64,000 nucleotides of DNA. It comes from Candidatus Kapaibacterium sp. (GTDB taxonomy: Bacteria; Bacteroidota; Ignavibacteria; Kapaibacteriales; NICIL-2). The DNA lies in assembly GCA_026003475.1 (NCBI GenBank), contig BPHJ01000001.1, forward strand, positions 1,822,501 to 1,886,500, in the 5' to 3' direction. The notes under the pieces were generated by a model that was not told the DNA's origin, did no database searches, and saw only the letters and a list, made by a program, of their open reading frames with translations. How positions within the stretch are numbered: the first letter of the stretch is position 1; each line of letters starts with the position of its first letter. Made by a program: the position numbers and the translations under genes. This document shows, piece after piece, positions 51,896 to 60,494 of this stretch.

Positions 51896-53737
51896 TTACT
51901 GCTTGACGAAGGGCAGCGCCCGACGGTTGCTCGAGGAGAAGGTCATCTGCAGAAGGTACACGCCGCTCGGTAGGCTGCTGACATCCACCATATACCCGCC
52001 GGCGCTATACTCTGCAGTGCCTTCGAGGACGGTTTCCCCGCGCAGAGTGAAAACCCTCCATGCAAGCAGTGAACCCTCTGCCGACTCCGCACGAATCCAC
52101 AGCGTTGTTTGCACGGGGTTCGGAGAAAGCTGCACTGGCTGCTGCGATCCGTTGTCGGCTGTGCTGATGCCCATTGGAGCATACTGTCGGGTCACCTGTC
52201 CGCGGCACTCACCATTAGGATAGAGAGCCGAATGCACGTTCACGTACACACTATCGCGGAAGAAGAGCTCCGCCGTTACAGCATCGAAGGCCGGCATATC
52301 TTCTGCTGTCCAGTATCCCGATGCAGTTGCTCCTGCCATCGCAACAGCGGAAAACGAACTGCTCAAGTCAAAAAGGACGTCCCCGTTTTCGCCACGCTTG
52401 CCTTTGTGGAAGTGGACCGCTTGCGGGACAACACCATTGAGCACAAATTCGTAGTGGAGGCTGCTACCGGTGCGGTCAATCGAGACGATTCCTGTTCCAC
52501 GGGCAAGTGTCGTCACCGGTGGTACTTGTTGCTGCCCATCGAACGAGGCAACAAATCCTTCGCGCAGCAAGCGCCACACCTGTCCGCGAATTTCTCCGTT
52601 CGGATTGTTGGCGGTGTGGATATTGACGTAGACTTGCCCGCTGAGCAGTGCTGCAATCAGCGCTGATGATACCGACGTACTCGAGCCACGAATCCAGCCA
52701 TTCTGCTGCACGCTGGCGCTCAGGTCGAGCAACACATCCCCACTGGCGCCAACGGCTCCTCGATGGAGGTGAACGCCCGTAATCGTGCTGCTAAGGCCAT
52801 CGGCGTAAATGTCCCACCACAGCGTATCAACGCTGGCGCTCAGCCAAAACTTGCCCACGCCCCGAGCCATGGTGCTAATCGGTGGCACTTGCTGCGCCCC
52901 ATCAAGCCACACCTCGAAGGCAAGCTGCGTGCGTGCCGTGGTGCTCAACTGCCCCCGAAGCTCTCCATTCGGATACGCGCTGGTGTGAATGTTCATGTAC
53001 ACCTCGCCGCGGAGCAATGCTTCCACAAAGCTGCTTGCATCAAGTTCCCCAACAATCGTATTGCCCCGAATCATGCCCGAAAGATCGGCAACAACATCGC
53101 CATTGGTCCCAGATGCACCGCGGTGCAAGTGCGCTGCCGTTACTTGAGCCGTCCCGCTGAAGACTGCCCAGATGCGAAGCTTTTTCCCGTCTTGCCGCAG
53201 GGTTGCGACAACCATCCCGGTGGCGTCGGTCGTTACCGGTGGCACTTGGGCCTCACCGCTTAGCATTGCCGAAAGCTGCACGTCCGTTTCTGCTTCCAAC
53301 TGCCCACGCAACTCACCCCCAGGATTGAGCATCGTGTGCACGGCTACATACAACTCACCCTTCAGCGCTGCGGCAATCACCGCTGGTGGAATGCTGCTAA
53401 GCTTTGTTGCTGCTGCAACAACATTCCCCTGCAACGATGAACTCAGGTCCAACACCACATCCCCATTTTCTCCCGCACGGCCACGATGCAGATGAATCCC
53501 CGTAATCGCACTGGTCATGCCCGTAACTGTGCCCGTAATGAAGGCACTGTCCTTCTGGAAATTCAGCAACACGGCCACAAGTCCTTCTGCCTGTGTTTGT
53601 ACTGCTGGTACAACCTTCGACCCGCTCAGCCGAGCAAGCAGCAGCACCTGCGAACTCAAGTTCGCTTCAACCGAGGATGCCCACGCAGTGTGGCTCATTG
53701 TCACCACGAAGACGAGAGCAAGAAAACGTCGGATCAT
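51896..53737 (-). CDS. Four-CHRD-domain T9SS-exported protein
   Basis: A 613-residue exported protein with a signal peptide (1-20). Four CHRD domains of about 120 residues follow, each with a motif like LHRGxxGxNGDVxxDLS and an end like YVNIHTxxNPNGEIRGQ. The fourth is degenerate (HFHKGKRGENGDVLFDLS, VNVHSALYPNGECRGQ). The last 80 residues (LSPNPVQTTLWIRA...LPSGVYLLQMTFSS) are a T9SS sorting domain. CHRD domains occur in chordin and many bacterial surface proteins; their bacterial role is not established. GGAGG 6 nt upstream supports the start at 53737. It follows the sigma/anti-sigma pair by 109 nt. Confidence 0.88.
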   Translation of the reverse strand: MIRRFLALVFVVTMSHTAWASSVEANLSSQVLLLARLSGSKVVPAVQTQAEGLVAVLLNFQKDSAFITGTVTGMTSAITGIHLHRGRAGENGDVVLDLSSSLQGNVVAAATKLSSIPPAVIAAALKGELYVAVHTMLNPGGELRGQLEAETDVQLSAMLSGEAQVPPVTTDATGMVVATLRQDGKKLRIWAVFSGTAQVTAAHLHRGASGTNGDVVADLSGMIRGNTIVGELDASSFVEALLRGEVYMNIHTSAYPNGELRGQLSTTARTQLAFEVWLDGAQQVPPISTMARGVGKFWLSASVDTLWWDIYADGLSSTITGVHLHRGAVGASGDVLLDLSASVQQNGWIRGSSTSVSSALIAALLSGQVYVNIHTANNPNGEIRGQVWRLLREGFVASFDGQQQVPPVTTLARGTGIVSIDRTGSSLHYEFVLNGVVPQAVHFHKGKRGENGDVLFDLSSSFSAVAMAGATASGYWTAEDMPAFDAVTAELFFRDSVYVNVHSALYPNGECRGQVTRQYAPMGISTADNGSQQPVQLSPNPVQTTLWIRAESAEGSLLAWRVFTLRGETVLEGTAEYSAGGYMVDVSSLPSGVYLLQMTFSSSNRRALPFVKQ

Positions 53738-53846
53738 GACAACCTCCGATGGAAATGGTGAAACAAGACGTCCATACCTACGGAGGAAACAGCTGGGTGG
53801 ATTTCTCACAACACAGAGGAAGGAGCAAGCCTCGGTCGAGGACTGA

Positions 53847-54677
53847 TCAGCGAGTGCCGCGTTCTGTCCATCGGGGTGCTGGGTGCGGGAGCTTGCCAAT
53901 CAGCACCATCGTCGAGAGGGTGGGCGTTGCACTCCCGCCACGTGGTTCGACGGTGACGGCAAAACCATCAGCAGCATTGACCGTTTTGAGCGGATAGACC
54001 AAGCGTACCGAATCAGGCACAAAGACACCCGCATCAATGGGCTTACCATCGGCAAGAGCCCACAGTTGGTATGCCTGATCGGTTGGGAGTGGTGCCAGCA
54101 TCGGCATCGCCAGGAAGAGCTGGCCACTGGCAGTATCCCACCAAACCGAGGCACGTGCTGCCGGTTGCTTCCCCGTTCCCTTCAGAGGCACTACGACTGC
54201 TTTTCCCCACATCAGACGGACAGCGTCGCGGACGTCGGTAAGCTGAGCCTTGAGCGCGCTTATGCTCTGCTCGTAGCGTTGCTGAAGATTGTCGAGCTCG
54301 TGTTGCCGTTGCTCAAGCGCAGCTGAGAGGCGCCACACCCAGATAGCACCAACAATCAAGAGCACCAGCTCGGTTGCAGCAATAGCCCCAAGCATCACTT
54401 GCCAGCGCTGCAGAGTCGGTACCGGTTGTTCCTGGCTCAGGGGCGGCGCAGAACGCTCCTGGATCGCTTCCCATATCTGCTCGCGCATCCCCGCTGGAGG
54501 CTCGACCGCATGCATCCGAGCAAAAGGCTCGAGCGTTTCCTCCACGCGTGCAAGCTCTGCCTGCAACTCGGGCGAACGCTGCAACGCTTCCTCGAACTGC
54601 TGTCGCTGCTGGAGGTCGAGCTGTCCGAGTACGTACGCTTCAACCATACCTGATTCAATCATGTCGCGAATAGTCAT
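53847..54677 (-). CDS. RskA-type anti-sigma factor
   Basis: A 276-residue membrane protein. The cytoplasmic part (1-95) is helical (VEAYVLGQLDLQQRQQFEEALQRSPELQAELARVEE). A membrane helix at about 96-116 is followed by a coiled coil (about 118-150) and a periplasmic RskA domain (ARASVWWDTASGQLFLAMPMLAPLPTDQAYQLWALADGKPIDAGVF). Anti-sigma-K factors hold ECF sigma factors inactive until the periplasmic part is cleaved. It lies 3 nt after the sigma gene. Confidence 0.88.
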   Translation of the reverse strand: MTIRDMIESGMVEAYVLGQLDLQQRQQFEEALQRSPELQAELARVEETLEPFARMHAVEPPAGMREQIWEAIQERSAPPLSQEQPVPTLQRWQVMLGAIAATELVLLIVGAIWVWRLSAALEQRQHELDNLQQRYEQSISALKAQLTDVRDAVRLMWGKAVVVPLKGTGKQPAARASVWWDTASGQLFLAMPMLAPLPTDQAYQLWALADGKPIDAGVFVPDSVRLVYPLKTVNAADGFAVTVEPRGGSATPTLSTMVLIGKLPHPAPRWTERGTR

Positions 54678-54680
54678 AGC

Positions 54681-55250
54681 TCAAAGCTCATTTCGGAGCA
54701 CATGACGAAGCTGTGCAATTGCTGCACGAATGCGCGTTTTCACCGTACCCAGCGGAATGCCCAATTCCTCGGCGATCTCGGCATGCGTGTAGCCAGCATA
54801 GTAGGCTAACTCCAACACGCGGCGACAGTCGCAGTCGAGCTTGTCGAGCAATTCGCGCACCCCAATGTGATCCACCTCCGGAGCAACGCTCCATTGCTCG
54901 TGCTCATATACGTAGCCGGGTAGTTCATCGGTTTTTTGATGCTGCTGGTACTGCCGCGAGCGCAGGTAGTCTATCGCCGTATTGCGAGCAATGTTGAGCA
55001 TCCACGTGAAAATTGTCCCGCGTTCGGGATTGTAGGTATCCAGATGCTGCCAAATTTTGATGAATGTTTCCTGGAGAAGGTCTTTGGCCACTTCGGTGTC
55101 GTGCAGAATGGTGCAGAGAACGCCATGCAATGTAGCCGCATAGCGATCGTAGAGTTCATCGAAGAATTTTTTGTCCCGCTGCTGCAGTTGCTCGCGGGTG
55201 AAGGTGAATGGTTCGCCGTACTTTTTTCGCCGCCGCACGCAATGGAGCAC
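54681..55250 (-). CDS. ECF-type sigma factor (SigK-like)
   Basis: A 189-residue sigma-70 family protein. Region 2 is FFDELYDRYAATLHGVLCTIL...DLLQETFIKIWQHLDTYNPERGTIFTWMLNIARNTAIDYLR, and region 4 is CRRVLELAYYAGYTHAEIAEELGIPLGTVKTRIRAAIAQLR. It pairs with the RskA-type gene that follows. The start is GTG at 55250, or another GTG at 55238; neither has a clear ribosome site. The adjacent CHRD protein may be a target, which is inference. Confidence 0.93.
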   Translation of the reverse strand: MLHCVRRRKKYGEPFTFTREQLQQRDKKFFDELYDRYAATLHGVLCTILHDTEVAKDLLQETFIKIWQHLDTYNPERGTIFTWMLNIARNTAIDYLRSRQYQQHQKTDELPGYVYEHEQWSVAPEVDHIGVRELLDKLDCDCRRVLELAYYAGYTHAEIAEELGIPLGTVKTRIRAAIAQLRHVLRNEL

Positions 55251-55283
55251 GTAATTGGACTGAAGTCGAGTGCAAGATACAAA

Positions 55284-58200
55284 CTACCGCACCACCAATA
55301 AGGGAAGAAGGTTGCTGTGTCCACTGAGGGTGCTCTCCAGTCGCAGGTAGTACAGGCCACTTGGTAGCCGTGGGAGCATCTCCTCCCGCTGATTCTCGAC
55401 CTCAAATTGCCACTGATGGAGCAGCTCCCCTTGAGAGTCATAGAGCAGACACCGGATGGTCTGCCGTTGTTCGGCTTGGCACACCAGCGCTGCTTGCGTG
55501 CCTCCTTCGATCGGGTGCGGGGCAACCCAGAACCGAACATTGCCAACGAGAACAACCTTCATCCACACAACACAGGTGCTTAAAATCACCATGCCATCGT
55601 CATGCTCAAGGGTGTAGGGTTTGACTGTTTCTACCCACGAGCGGCGAAAGTGCAGTTCCGACCGCAGAGGCGGAGACTGCAAGCCCAACAGTCGCAGTAT
55701 CGCCAGCGTATCGGTAGCACCCAAGCGCTGTCCTGCCTGGCGTGGCACACGAACATGAACGATACCACCAGGCTCGACCTCGATCGGAAGTTCGTGACTA
55801 CGGTTGCCGGTTTCCGCGCCGAGTGGTTCCAGGACGAATGGATCGAACGTCAGCGTAAAGCCAATCGCCGCTGGATCGGTTCGCCAGAGCGCATCGGCAC
55901 TGCTATCGCGTGTGCTCAGCAGGACCGGAACCCAAAGGGTATCGCCGACCAGTCCCGTGTGTGTACGGATCGAAAGGCGCCCCCAATAGTGCTCCTGCAC
56001 TACCGTTGCGGCAAGCCAGATAGTGGTAGTATCGGTGCAGACCGACTGCTCGATCAGGCGTATCAACGCTCGAAAGCTCCCCACCTGGCGCGGCACAATG
56101 GTTACCGTGAGTTGCGCGCGCTGCCCTGCTGCAACCACCAGCGGGAGCGGTGTGCCGATGCTCGCCTCGCCATCACCGTCGAGTAGGAGGGTTTGGTAGC
56201 CGACAATCGTTCGATCCTGCTGCGATGGATTGACCACCTCAATCTGTTCAGTGACAGCGGTATTCTGCATCAGGTTGGTCCACTGGAACTGCTCCGGTTG
56301 GTATCGAAGCCGTGGACGGACAACCTGATAAGTGACAATCGTCACCAGTTGCGCTGGGCAGACACGACTTTCCCACACGAAACGGTCGGTTGCAACTATT
56401 TCCAACGGTGCTCGAGCAGGATCGAAGCTGAGCACGACTGTGGCAGAATCGTTGGGGGCAATCTCAAGGCGCAGCGCTTGCTGCGGCACTTGCCACGCCA
56501 CAAGCTGGGGCATCTCGACCAGTTCGAGCGTATCTCCGAGCATACCCCGAGCATGGATGGTCAGCCAGACCTGTTGCATCGGAGAACATGGCTCCAGCAG
56601 ACCAAGATCATGACGGGCCGGCTCGAGCACCGACTGCACACGCACAAAACTCCCAGTCAGTCGGATATGCTGTGGCACTGCCCATGCCGCTGGACTTTCC
56701 AGCACCAATGCTGCTTGGTGTGTACCTTCCTCCGTTGGTGCATACTCGATCGTCAACTCGAGCTGCTCACCCGGCGCAAGCACCTGCGGTAGCCCAGGCG
56801 ACACAAGTGCAAATGGCGCATCTGCTGGCTCGATTCGAGCAGCGGTGAGCGTCTCGGTATAGGTGCCGGCATTGACAATTTCGACGGTGCGTCGCTGGCG
56901 ACCGGGGATACATCGCTGGGCATCGAACAGAACCGCCGATGGCAGCACATCGAGCTGGTGATACTCCGGCGGATCAATTTGGCAACCGATCGGTATGCAC
57001 TGCTCTACTGGACAGAGCGAATCAGCAGCAACACAGAGCGTACCGGTAACCACCATCGGCGTCGAGCCTGCACGGATGTCGAGCCAAATCGTATCGGCCT
57101 GTCCGGGCGACAGCACGAAGGGAAGTTGCCGGACGCGCGCTTGCCACACAGCATTTGGCGGCTCAAGCCGCACACGGATCACCCGCGATGACGAACTTCC
57201 CTCGGAGCGCACGACAATCGGGACCGACTGTTGTTCCCCGACACGCACTCGCAGTGTCGGATTGGACGGATCCAGCGTGAGGACAGTGGTTTCGGCTCTC
57301 CCGAATAAGCGAATGGTATCGCCCCCTGCACATGGTTCAACGCCAATGGTGAGTAGCTCCGACCAATTGCCTGCACTCGTTGGCGTAAACGAAACACCAA
57401 TCTGCCGCTTTTCCATTGGCAGAAGCACCCACGGCGCTGGCGTTGCCAGAGCAAACGGTGCAGCAGTCGTCGCCTGCGCAGTAATGGTTGTGCTGCCGGT
57501 GTTGGCAAGTTCAACAAAGAGAATGCGCGACTGTCCCACGCACACTGTACCGAAATCCACGCTCGGTGGGGTTGCTTGCCACTGCGGTGGCCAGGAGCGA
57601 TACTGGAGCGATACCCTCAGCGGGCGCGCAACGTTGCGAACGAGGGTGCGGTCGTTATGCTCGATCACCAGCGCAGCAGTACCGCTGCTCTGCGCGTGGA
57701 CCGCAACACGAATCCACACGGTATCGCCGGCAGGCACGACAATCGGAACATTGCCCCGACTGGTACCAACAATCTGTGCCGGCGCACCGAGCGGTTCAAT
57801 CCATAGGGAACTGATGACTAAGTCGCTGTTACCGGTGTTGAGCACACGGACCGAATCGAGAACTTCCTTGCCACAAGGCGACACCCACTCCGGTGCAGCA
57901 GCACTGATAATCGGCGAGCGCGCATAGACGCGAAGCGTCGCCGTTGTGTCTCTGCTGCAGGGTTCGGTCCGAATACGCAGGCGAGTACTGTACCATCCCG
58001 TATCCGGCGGCACAAAACTGAACTGGAGCGTTGTGCCACCCGGCGGTACGGGTACTGGCAAGGTGTTCTGGAGGAGAAACGTTGCCCCACTGATGCGCGT
58101 GACACTGCTGACCTGCCCGTTCTGCGTGGAACGATTATCCACGCCCAACGACACAGTGAGCACCTCCCCAGCAGGCACGCCGACAACTTCAGCAAGTGTG

Positions 58201-59501
58201 TCGCCGAGCACAACGGACTGGCCGATTTGCTCTCCCCGCAGCGGAATGCTCACCTGCTGCCCGGAAGCGGTTCCGACCAGCACTGCTTGATGCACGCCAT
58301 CACTCCGCGGTTGATACCGAACAACGACCATCAACGAATCACACGGCGCAATGCCACCACTCATCGAGGCTGGTTGCACAATGGTAAATGCGCCGGCATC
58401 GGTTCCGCTTATCGAAAGCCCTACTGTAACACCATGCCACGAGCGATTCCGAATCCAAAGCGTATCGTAGCGCAGCACGGGCGGGCAGTTGGATTGGAAA
58501 TCCACCTGCTGCACACTGGCACGCAGCCGAGCCGGTGCATAGCGGTAGATGCCATTGCCGACAACAAAACCAGTGGTATCGTCAATCATCCAAATGTCGT
58601 CGAGGTCGCCGCTGGTACCACAACCGCGGTACTGCCAGTTTTGACCGCCATCGCTGGTGTACCACACCTGCTGTGCAAAGCCACAAATCCATCCTCGCTG
58701 CCCGTCGTGGAGGAATGCCCCGAACAGAGGAATGCCCGTGGAGAAGGTGCGCCAGGTCTGCCCGCCATCGGTACTCATGCGTGCGCCGCCACCGCTGCCC
58801 TGGCCACTGCAATTGGAACCGGCCCATGGGATCAAAAACGAGCTGCCTCGATGGGTGAGTTCTTCATTCCAGTAGTTCGGTCCCGTGCTCGCGACCACGC
58901 TCCAGCTTGCGCCGCCATCGGTCGTCTGCCACAGCAACCCACTGCTGACAGCATAACCACTGCCATCGCTATTGAGCAGAGCATCGGTCAAACCACTCGA
59001 CGGCTGATTTGCTTGAAACAGCGACCAACTTTGCCCGCCATTGGTGGTGCGGAAAAACTGCTGTGGTCCGACGCAGCCACCCCCCAGCACAACGCCTATT
59101 GTTGCCGACAGAAAGTAACATCCCCACGGACCTTCGCTGGAAAACGGTGGCGTAATGTCGGTCCACGTGACACCCCCATCGGTCGAGCGGAACACGCCGC
59201 ACGGTCCCGACGCGTAGCCGTTGAGCTGATCAACAAAATGCACCGACTCCAGATGCCCACCAGCACGTCCATTGTAGGGCACAATACTTCCCTGCCAGTT
59301 TGTGCCCCCATCGGTAGTGCGAACGACGTAGCCATTGTAGCCGCATGCCCACCCATACTGCGGATTCGACGGCAGGAAGAACACATCCAAGTAGTAGCCT
59401 TGGGCGAACTGTCCAGGCAATGCGACCGGCTCCCACACCTGCGCCACGGCGGTGGAAACGACAATCGCTGTAGCCAGCGCGATGCAACAACGGACGAGCA
59501 T
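55284..59501 (-). CDS. Large T9SS-exported protein with BNR/Ycf48-like and Hydin-type domains
   Basis: A predicted 1405-residue exported protein with a signal peptide (1-21). Residues about 25-330 are BNR/Ycf48-type beta-propeller repeats (VVRTTDGGTNWQGS, VFRSTDGGVTWTDI, YTSDGGQNWQYRG). Residues about 340-1190 are repeated Ig-like choice-of-anchor-D/ASPM-SPD2-Hydin domains (for example VDFGTVCVGQSRILFVELANTGSTTITA). Residues about 1200-1320 resemble a cohesin-like segment (VPVLLSTRDSSADALWRTDPAAIGFTLTFDP), and the last 80 residues a T9SS sorting domain (LLYDSQGELLHQW...LPSGLYYLRLES). The start at 59501 gives the signal peptide. Function unknown. Confidence 0.82.
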   Translation of the reverse strand: MLVRCCIALATAIVVSTAVAQVWEPVALPGQFAQGYYLDVFFLPSNPQYGWACGYNGYVVRTTDGGTNWQGSIVPYNGRAGGHLESVHFVDQLNGYASGPCGVFRSTDGGVTWTDITPPFSSEGPWGCYFLSATIGVVLGGGCVGPQQFFRTTNGGQSWSLFQANQPSSGLTDALLNSDGSGYAVSSGLLWQTTDGGASWSVVASTGPNYWNEELTHRGSSFLIPWAGSNCSGQGSGGGARMSTDGGQTWRTFSTGIPLFGAFLHDGQRGWICGFAQQVWYTSDGGQNWQYRGCGTSGDLDDIWMIDDTTGFVVGNGIYRYAPARLRASVQQVDFQSNCPPVLRYDTLWIRNRSWHGVTVGLSISGTDAGAFTIVQPASMSGGIAPCDSLMVVVRYQPRSDGVHQAVLVGTASGQQVSIPLRGEQIGQSVVLGDTLAEVVGVPAGEVLTVSLGVDNRSTQNGQVSSVTRISGATFLLQNTLPVPVPPGGTTLQFSFVPPDTGWYSTRLRIRTEPCSRDTTATLRVYARSPIISAAAPEWVSPCGKEVLDSVRVLNTGNSDLVISSLWIEPLGAPAQIVGTSRGNVPIVVPAGDTVWIRVAVHAQSSGTAALVIEHNDRTLVRNVARPLRVSLQYRSWPPQWQATPPSVDFGTVCVGQSRILFVELANTGSTTITAQATTAAPFALATPAPWVLLPMEKRQIGVSFTPTSAGNWSELLTIGVEPCAGGDTIRLFGRAETTVLTLDPSNPTLRVRVGEQQSVPIVVRSEGSSSSRVIRVRLEPPNAVWQARVRQLPFVLSPGQADTIWLDIRAGSTPMVVTGTLCVAADSLCPVEQCIPIGCQIDPPEYHQLDVLPSAVLFDAQRCIPGRQRRTVEIVNAGTYTETLTAARIEPADAPFALVSPGLPQVLAPGEQLELTIEYAPTEEGTHQAALVLESPAAWAVPQHIRLTGSFVRVQSVLEPARHDLGLLEPCSPMQQVWLTIHARGMLGDTLELVEMPQLVAWQVPQQALRLEIAPNDSATVVLSFDPARAPLEIVATDRFVWESRVCPAQLVTIVTYQVVRPRLRYQPEQFQWTNLMQNTAVTEQIEVVNPSQQDRTIVGYQTLLLDGDGEASIGTPLPLVVAAGQRAQLTVTIVPRQVGSFRALIRLIEQSVCTDTTTIWLAATVVQEHYWGRLSIRTHTGLVGDTLWVPVLLSTRDSSADALWRTDPAAIGFTLTFDPFVLEPLGAETGNRSHELPIEVEPGGIVHVRVPRQAGQRLGATDTLAILRLLGLQSPPLRSELHFRRSWVETVKPYTLEHDDGMVILSTCVVWMKVVLVGNVRFWVAPHPIEGGTQAALVCQAEQRQTIRCLLYDSQGELLHQWQFEVENQREEMLPRLPSGLYYLRLESTLSGHSNLLPLLVVR

Positions 59502-59531
59502 GGTGATGCCGGCAAGACGTTGTGCTGGAAG

Positions 59532-59562
59532 CGAAGCTACGGAATTTTTCCGTTCGAACCAA
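59532..59562 (-). promoter_or_regulatory. Promoter of the 1405-residue surface-protein gene
   Basis: On the minus strand TTG (59562-59560), 20 nt, then TAGCTTCG (59539-59532). It fits the window's promoter form and would give a leader of about 24 nt before the ATG at 59501. Confidence 0.5.
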
Positions 59563-59573
59563 ACCGGCAACGC

Positions 59574-60386
59574 TCACCGAACGGAGCGCAACAGGTAGAA
59601 TGCTTCCAACGCCAGGAACTCAGCCACCGGCGTCTGTGCAAGCCACCGCGGCATGCGCAGGGAAGGAATGCCAAACTTGAAGCGAAAGACCGGTCGCAGC
59701 ACATAGAGCAGCTTGCGTTCAATCTGAAGACCACTCTCGATCGCCGCACGTTCGAAGCTGCCGATGGTGAGTCGAATGCGGCTCAGCCGGCGAACTTCTT
59801 CCTGATCGGCGGTGCGATTGCTGCGGGTAATGATCCACTCTCGAACAGCATGCGGAAGCAGGTGTACCCATGGCAGCATTCCCAGTGGTGTCTGGAGCAA
59901 GTGCTGGTGGCCACCAAACGGGGAATAGTAGGGTGGGAATGTCACCAGGACCCATCCGCCAGGCGCCAGCAACTGAGCAACCACCTGGAGCGCCTGCGCG
60001 GTACTGTCGAGATGTTCGATCACATCCCGCAGAATCACCAGATCGAACTGATGCTGCCATTGCGGGGGGATTGGCTCGGTTAGCAAGTCCATCACCATTA
60101 GCTCCACCGGCAGACCGCAGGCTCCTGCAATGCGGCGCCCCACCTCGATGCGGTACTCCGCAATATCAACACCGATTGCCGCAGCAGCACCAGCGTGTGC
60201 GAAAGCGCCGAGGACACCTGCTTCGCCACAGCCGAATTCGAACACACGCATCTTTGGCGCAAACGCACCAGCATTGGCAAGCATCGGCACAAGGACGGTA
60301 TCACCGAGCAAAAACTGATAGCGCCAGTAGTAGCGCTCGTTGGCGGCGAACTGGTCGGCACGGTCAATAATCTCGACAGGATACAC
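59574..60386 (-). CDS. Class I SAM-dependent methyltransferase
   Basis: A 270-residue methyltransferase of the Methyltransf_11/UbiE-like type. Motif I is VFEFGCGEAGVLGAF (near residue 48), motif II includes IGVDIAEYRIEVG, and motif IV is FDLVILRDVIEHL. The C-terminal part (RVFRFKFGIPSLRMPRWL) may bind the substrate. The substrate is unknown. A -7 element TAATTTTG lies at 60428-60421 upstream. It is divergent from kup. Confidence 0.8.
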   Translation of the reverse strand: MYPVEIIDRADQFAANERYYWRYQFLLGDTVLVPMLANAGAFAPKMRVFEFGCGEAGVLGAFAHAGAAAAIGVDIAEYRIEVGRRIAGACGLPVELMVMDLLTEPIPPQWQHQFDLVILRDVIEHLDSTAQALQVVAQLLAPGGWVLVTFPPYYSPFGGHQHLLQTPLGMLPWVHLLPHAVREWIITRSNRTADQEEVRRLSRIRLTIGSFERAAIESGLQIERKLLYVLRPVFRFKFGIPSLRMPRWLAQTPVAEFLALEAFYLLRSVR

Positions 60387-60420
60387 CGTCGCTGCGGCAA
60401 TCGTGGATGGTTGCGTCGAG

Positions 60421-60428
60421 CAAAATTA
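60421..60428 (-). promoter_or_regulatory. -7 promoter element for the methyltransferase gene
   Basis: The minus strand reads TAATTTTG, which fits TAnnTTTG, 34 nt before the start codon at 60386. No -33 TTG at normal spacing. Confidence 0.35.
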
Positions 60429-60448
60429 GGCCGGGCAAGTCCTGCTCG

Positions 60449-60456
60449 TAGTTTCG
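60449..60456 (+). promoter_or_regulatory. -7 promoter element for kup
   Basis: TAGTTTCG fits TAnnTTCG, 38 nt before the kup start. A TTA sits at the -33 distance instead of TTG. Confidence 0.3.
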
Positions 60457-60494
60457 CAGCCGAGCAGAGTGGTATCGCTTTCCTAACACAGCTC

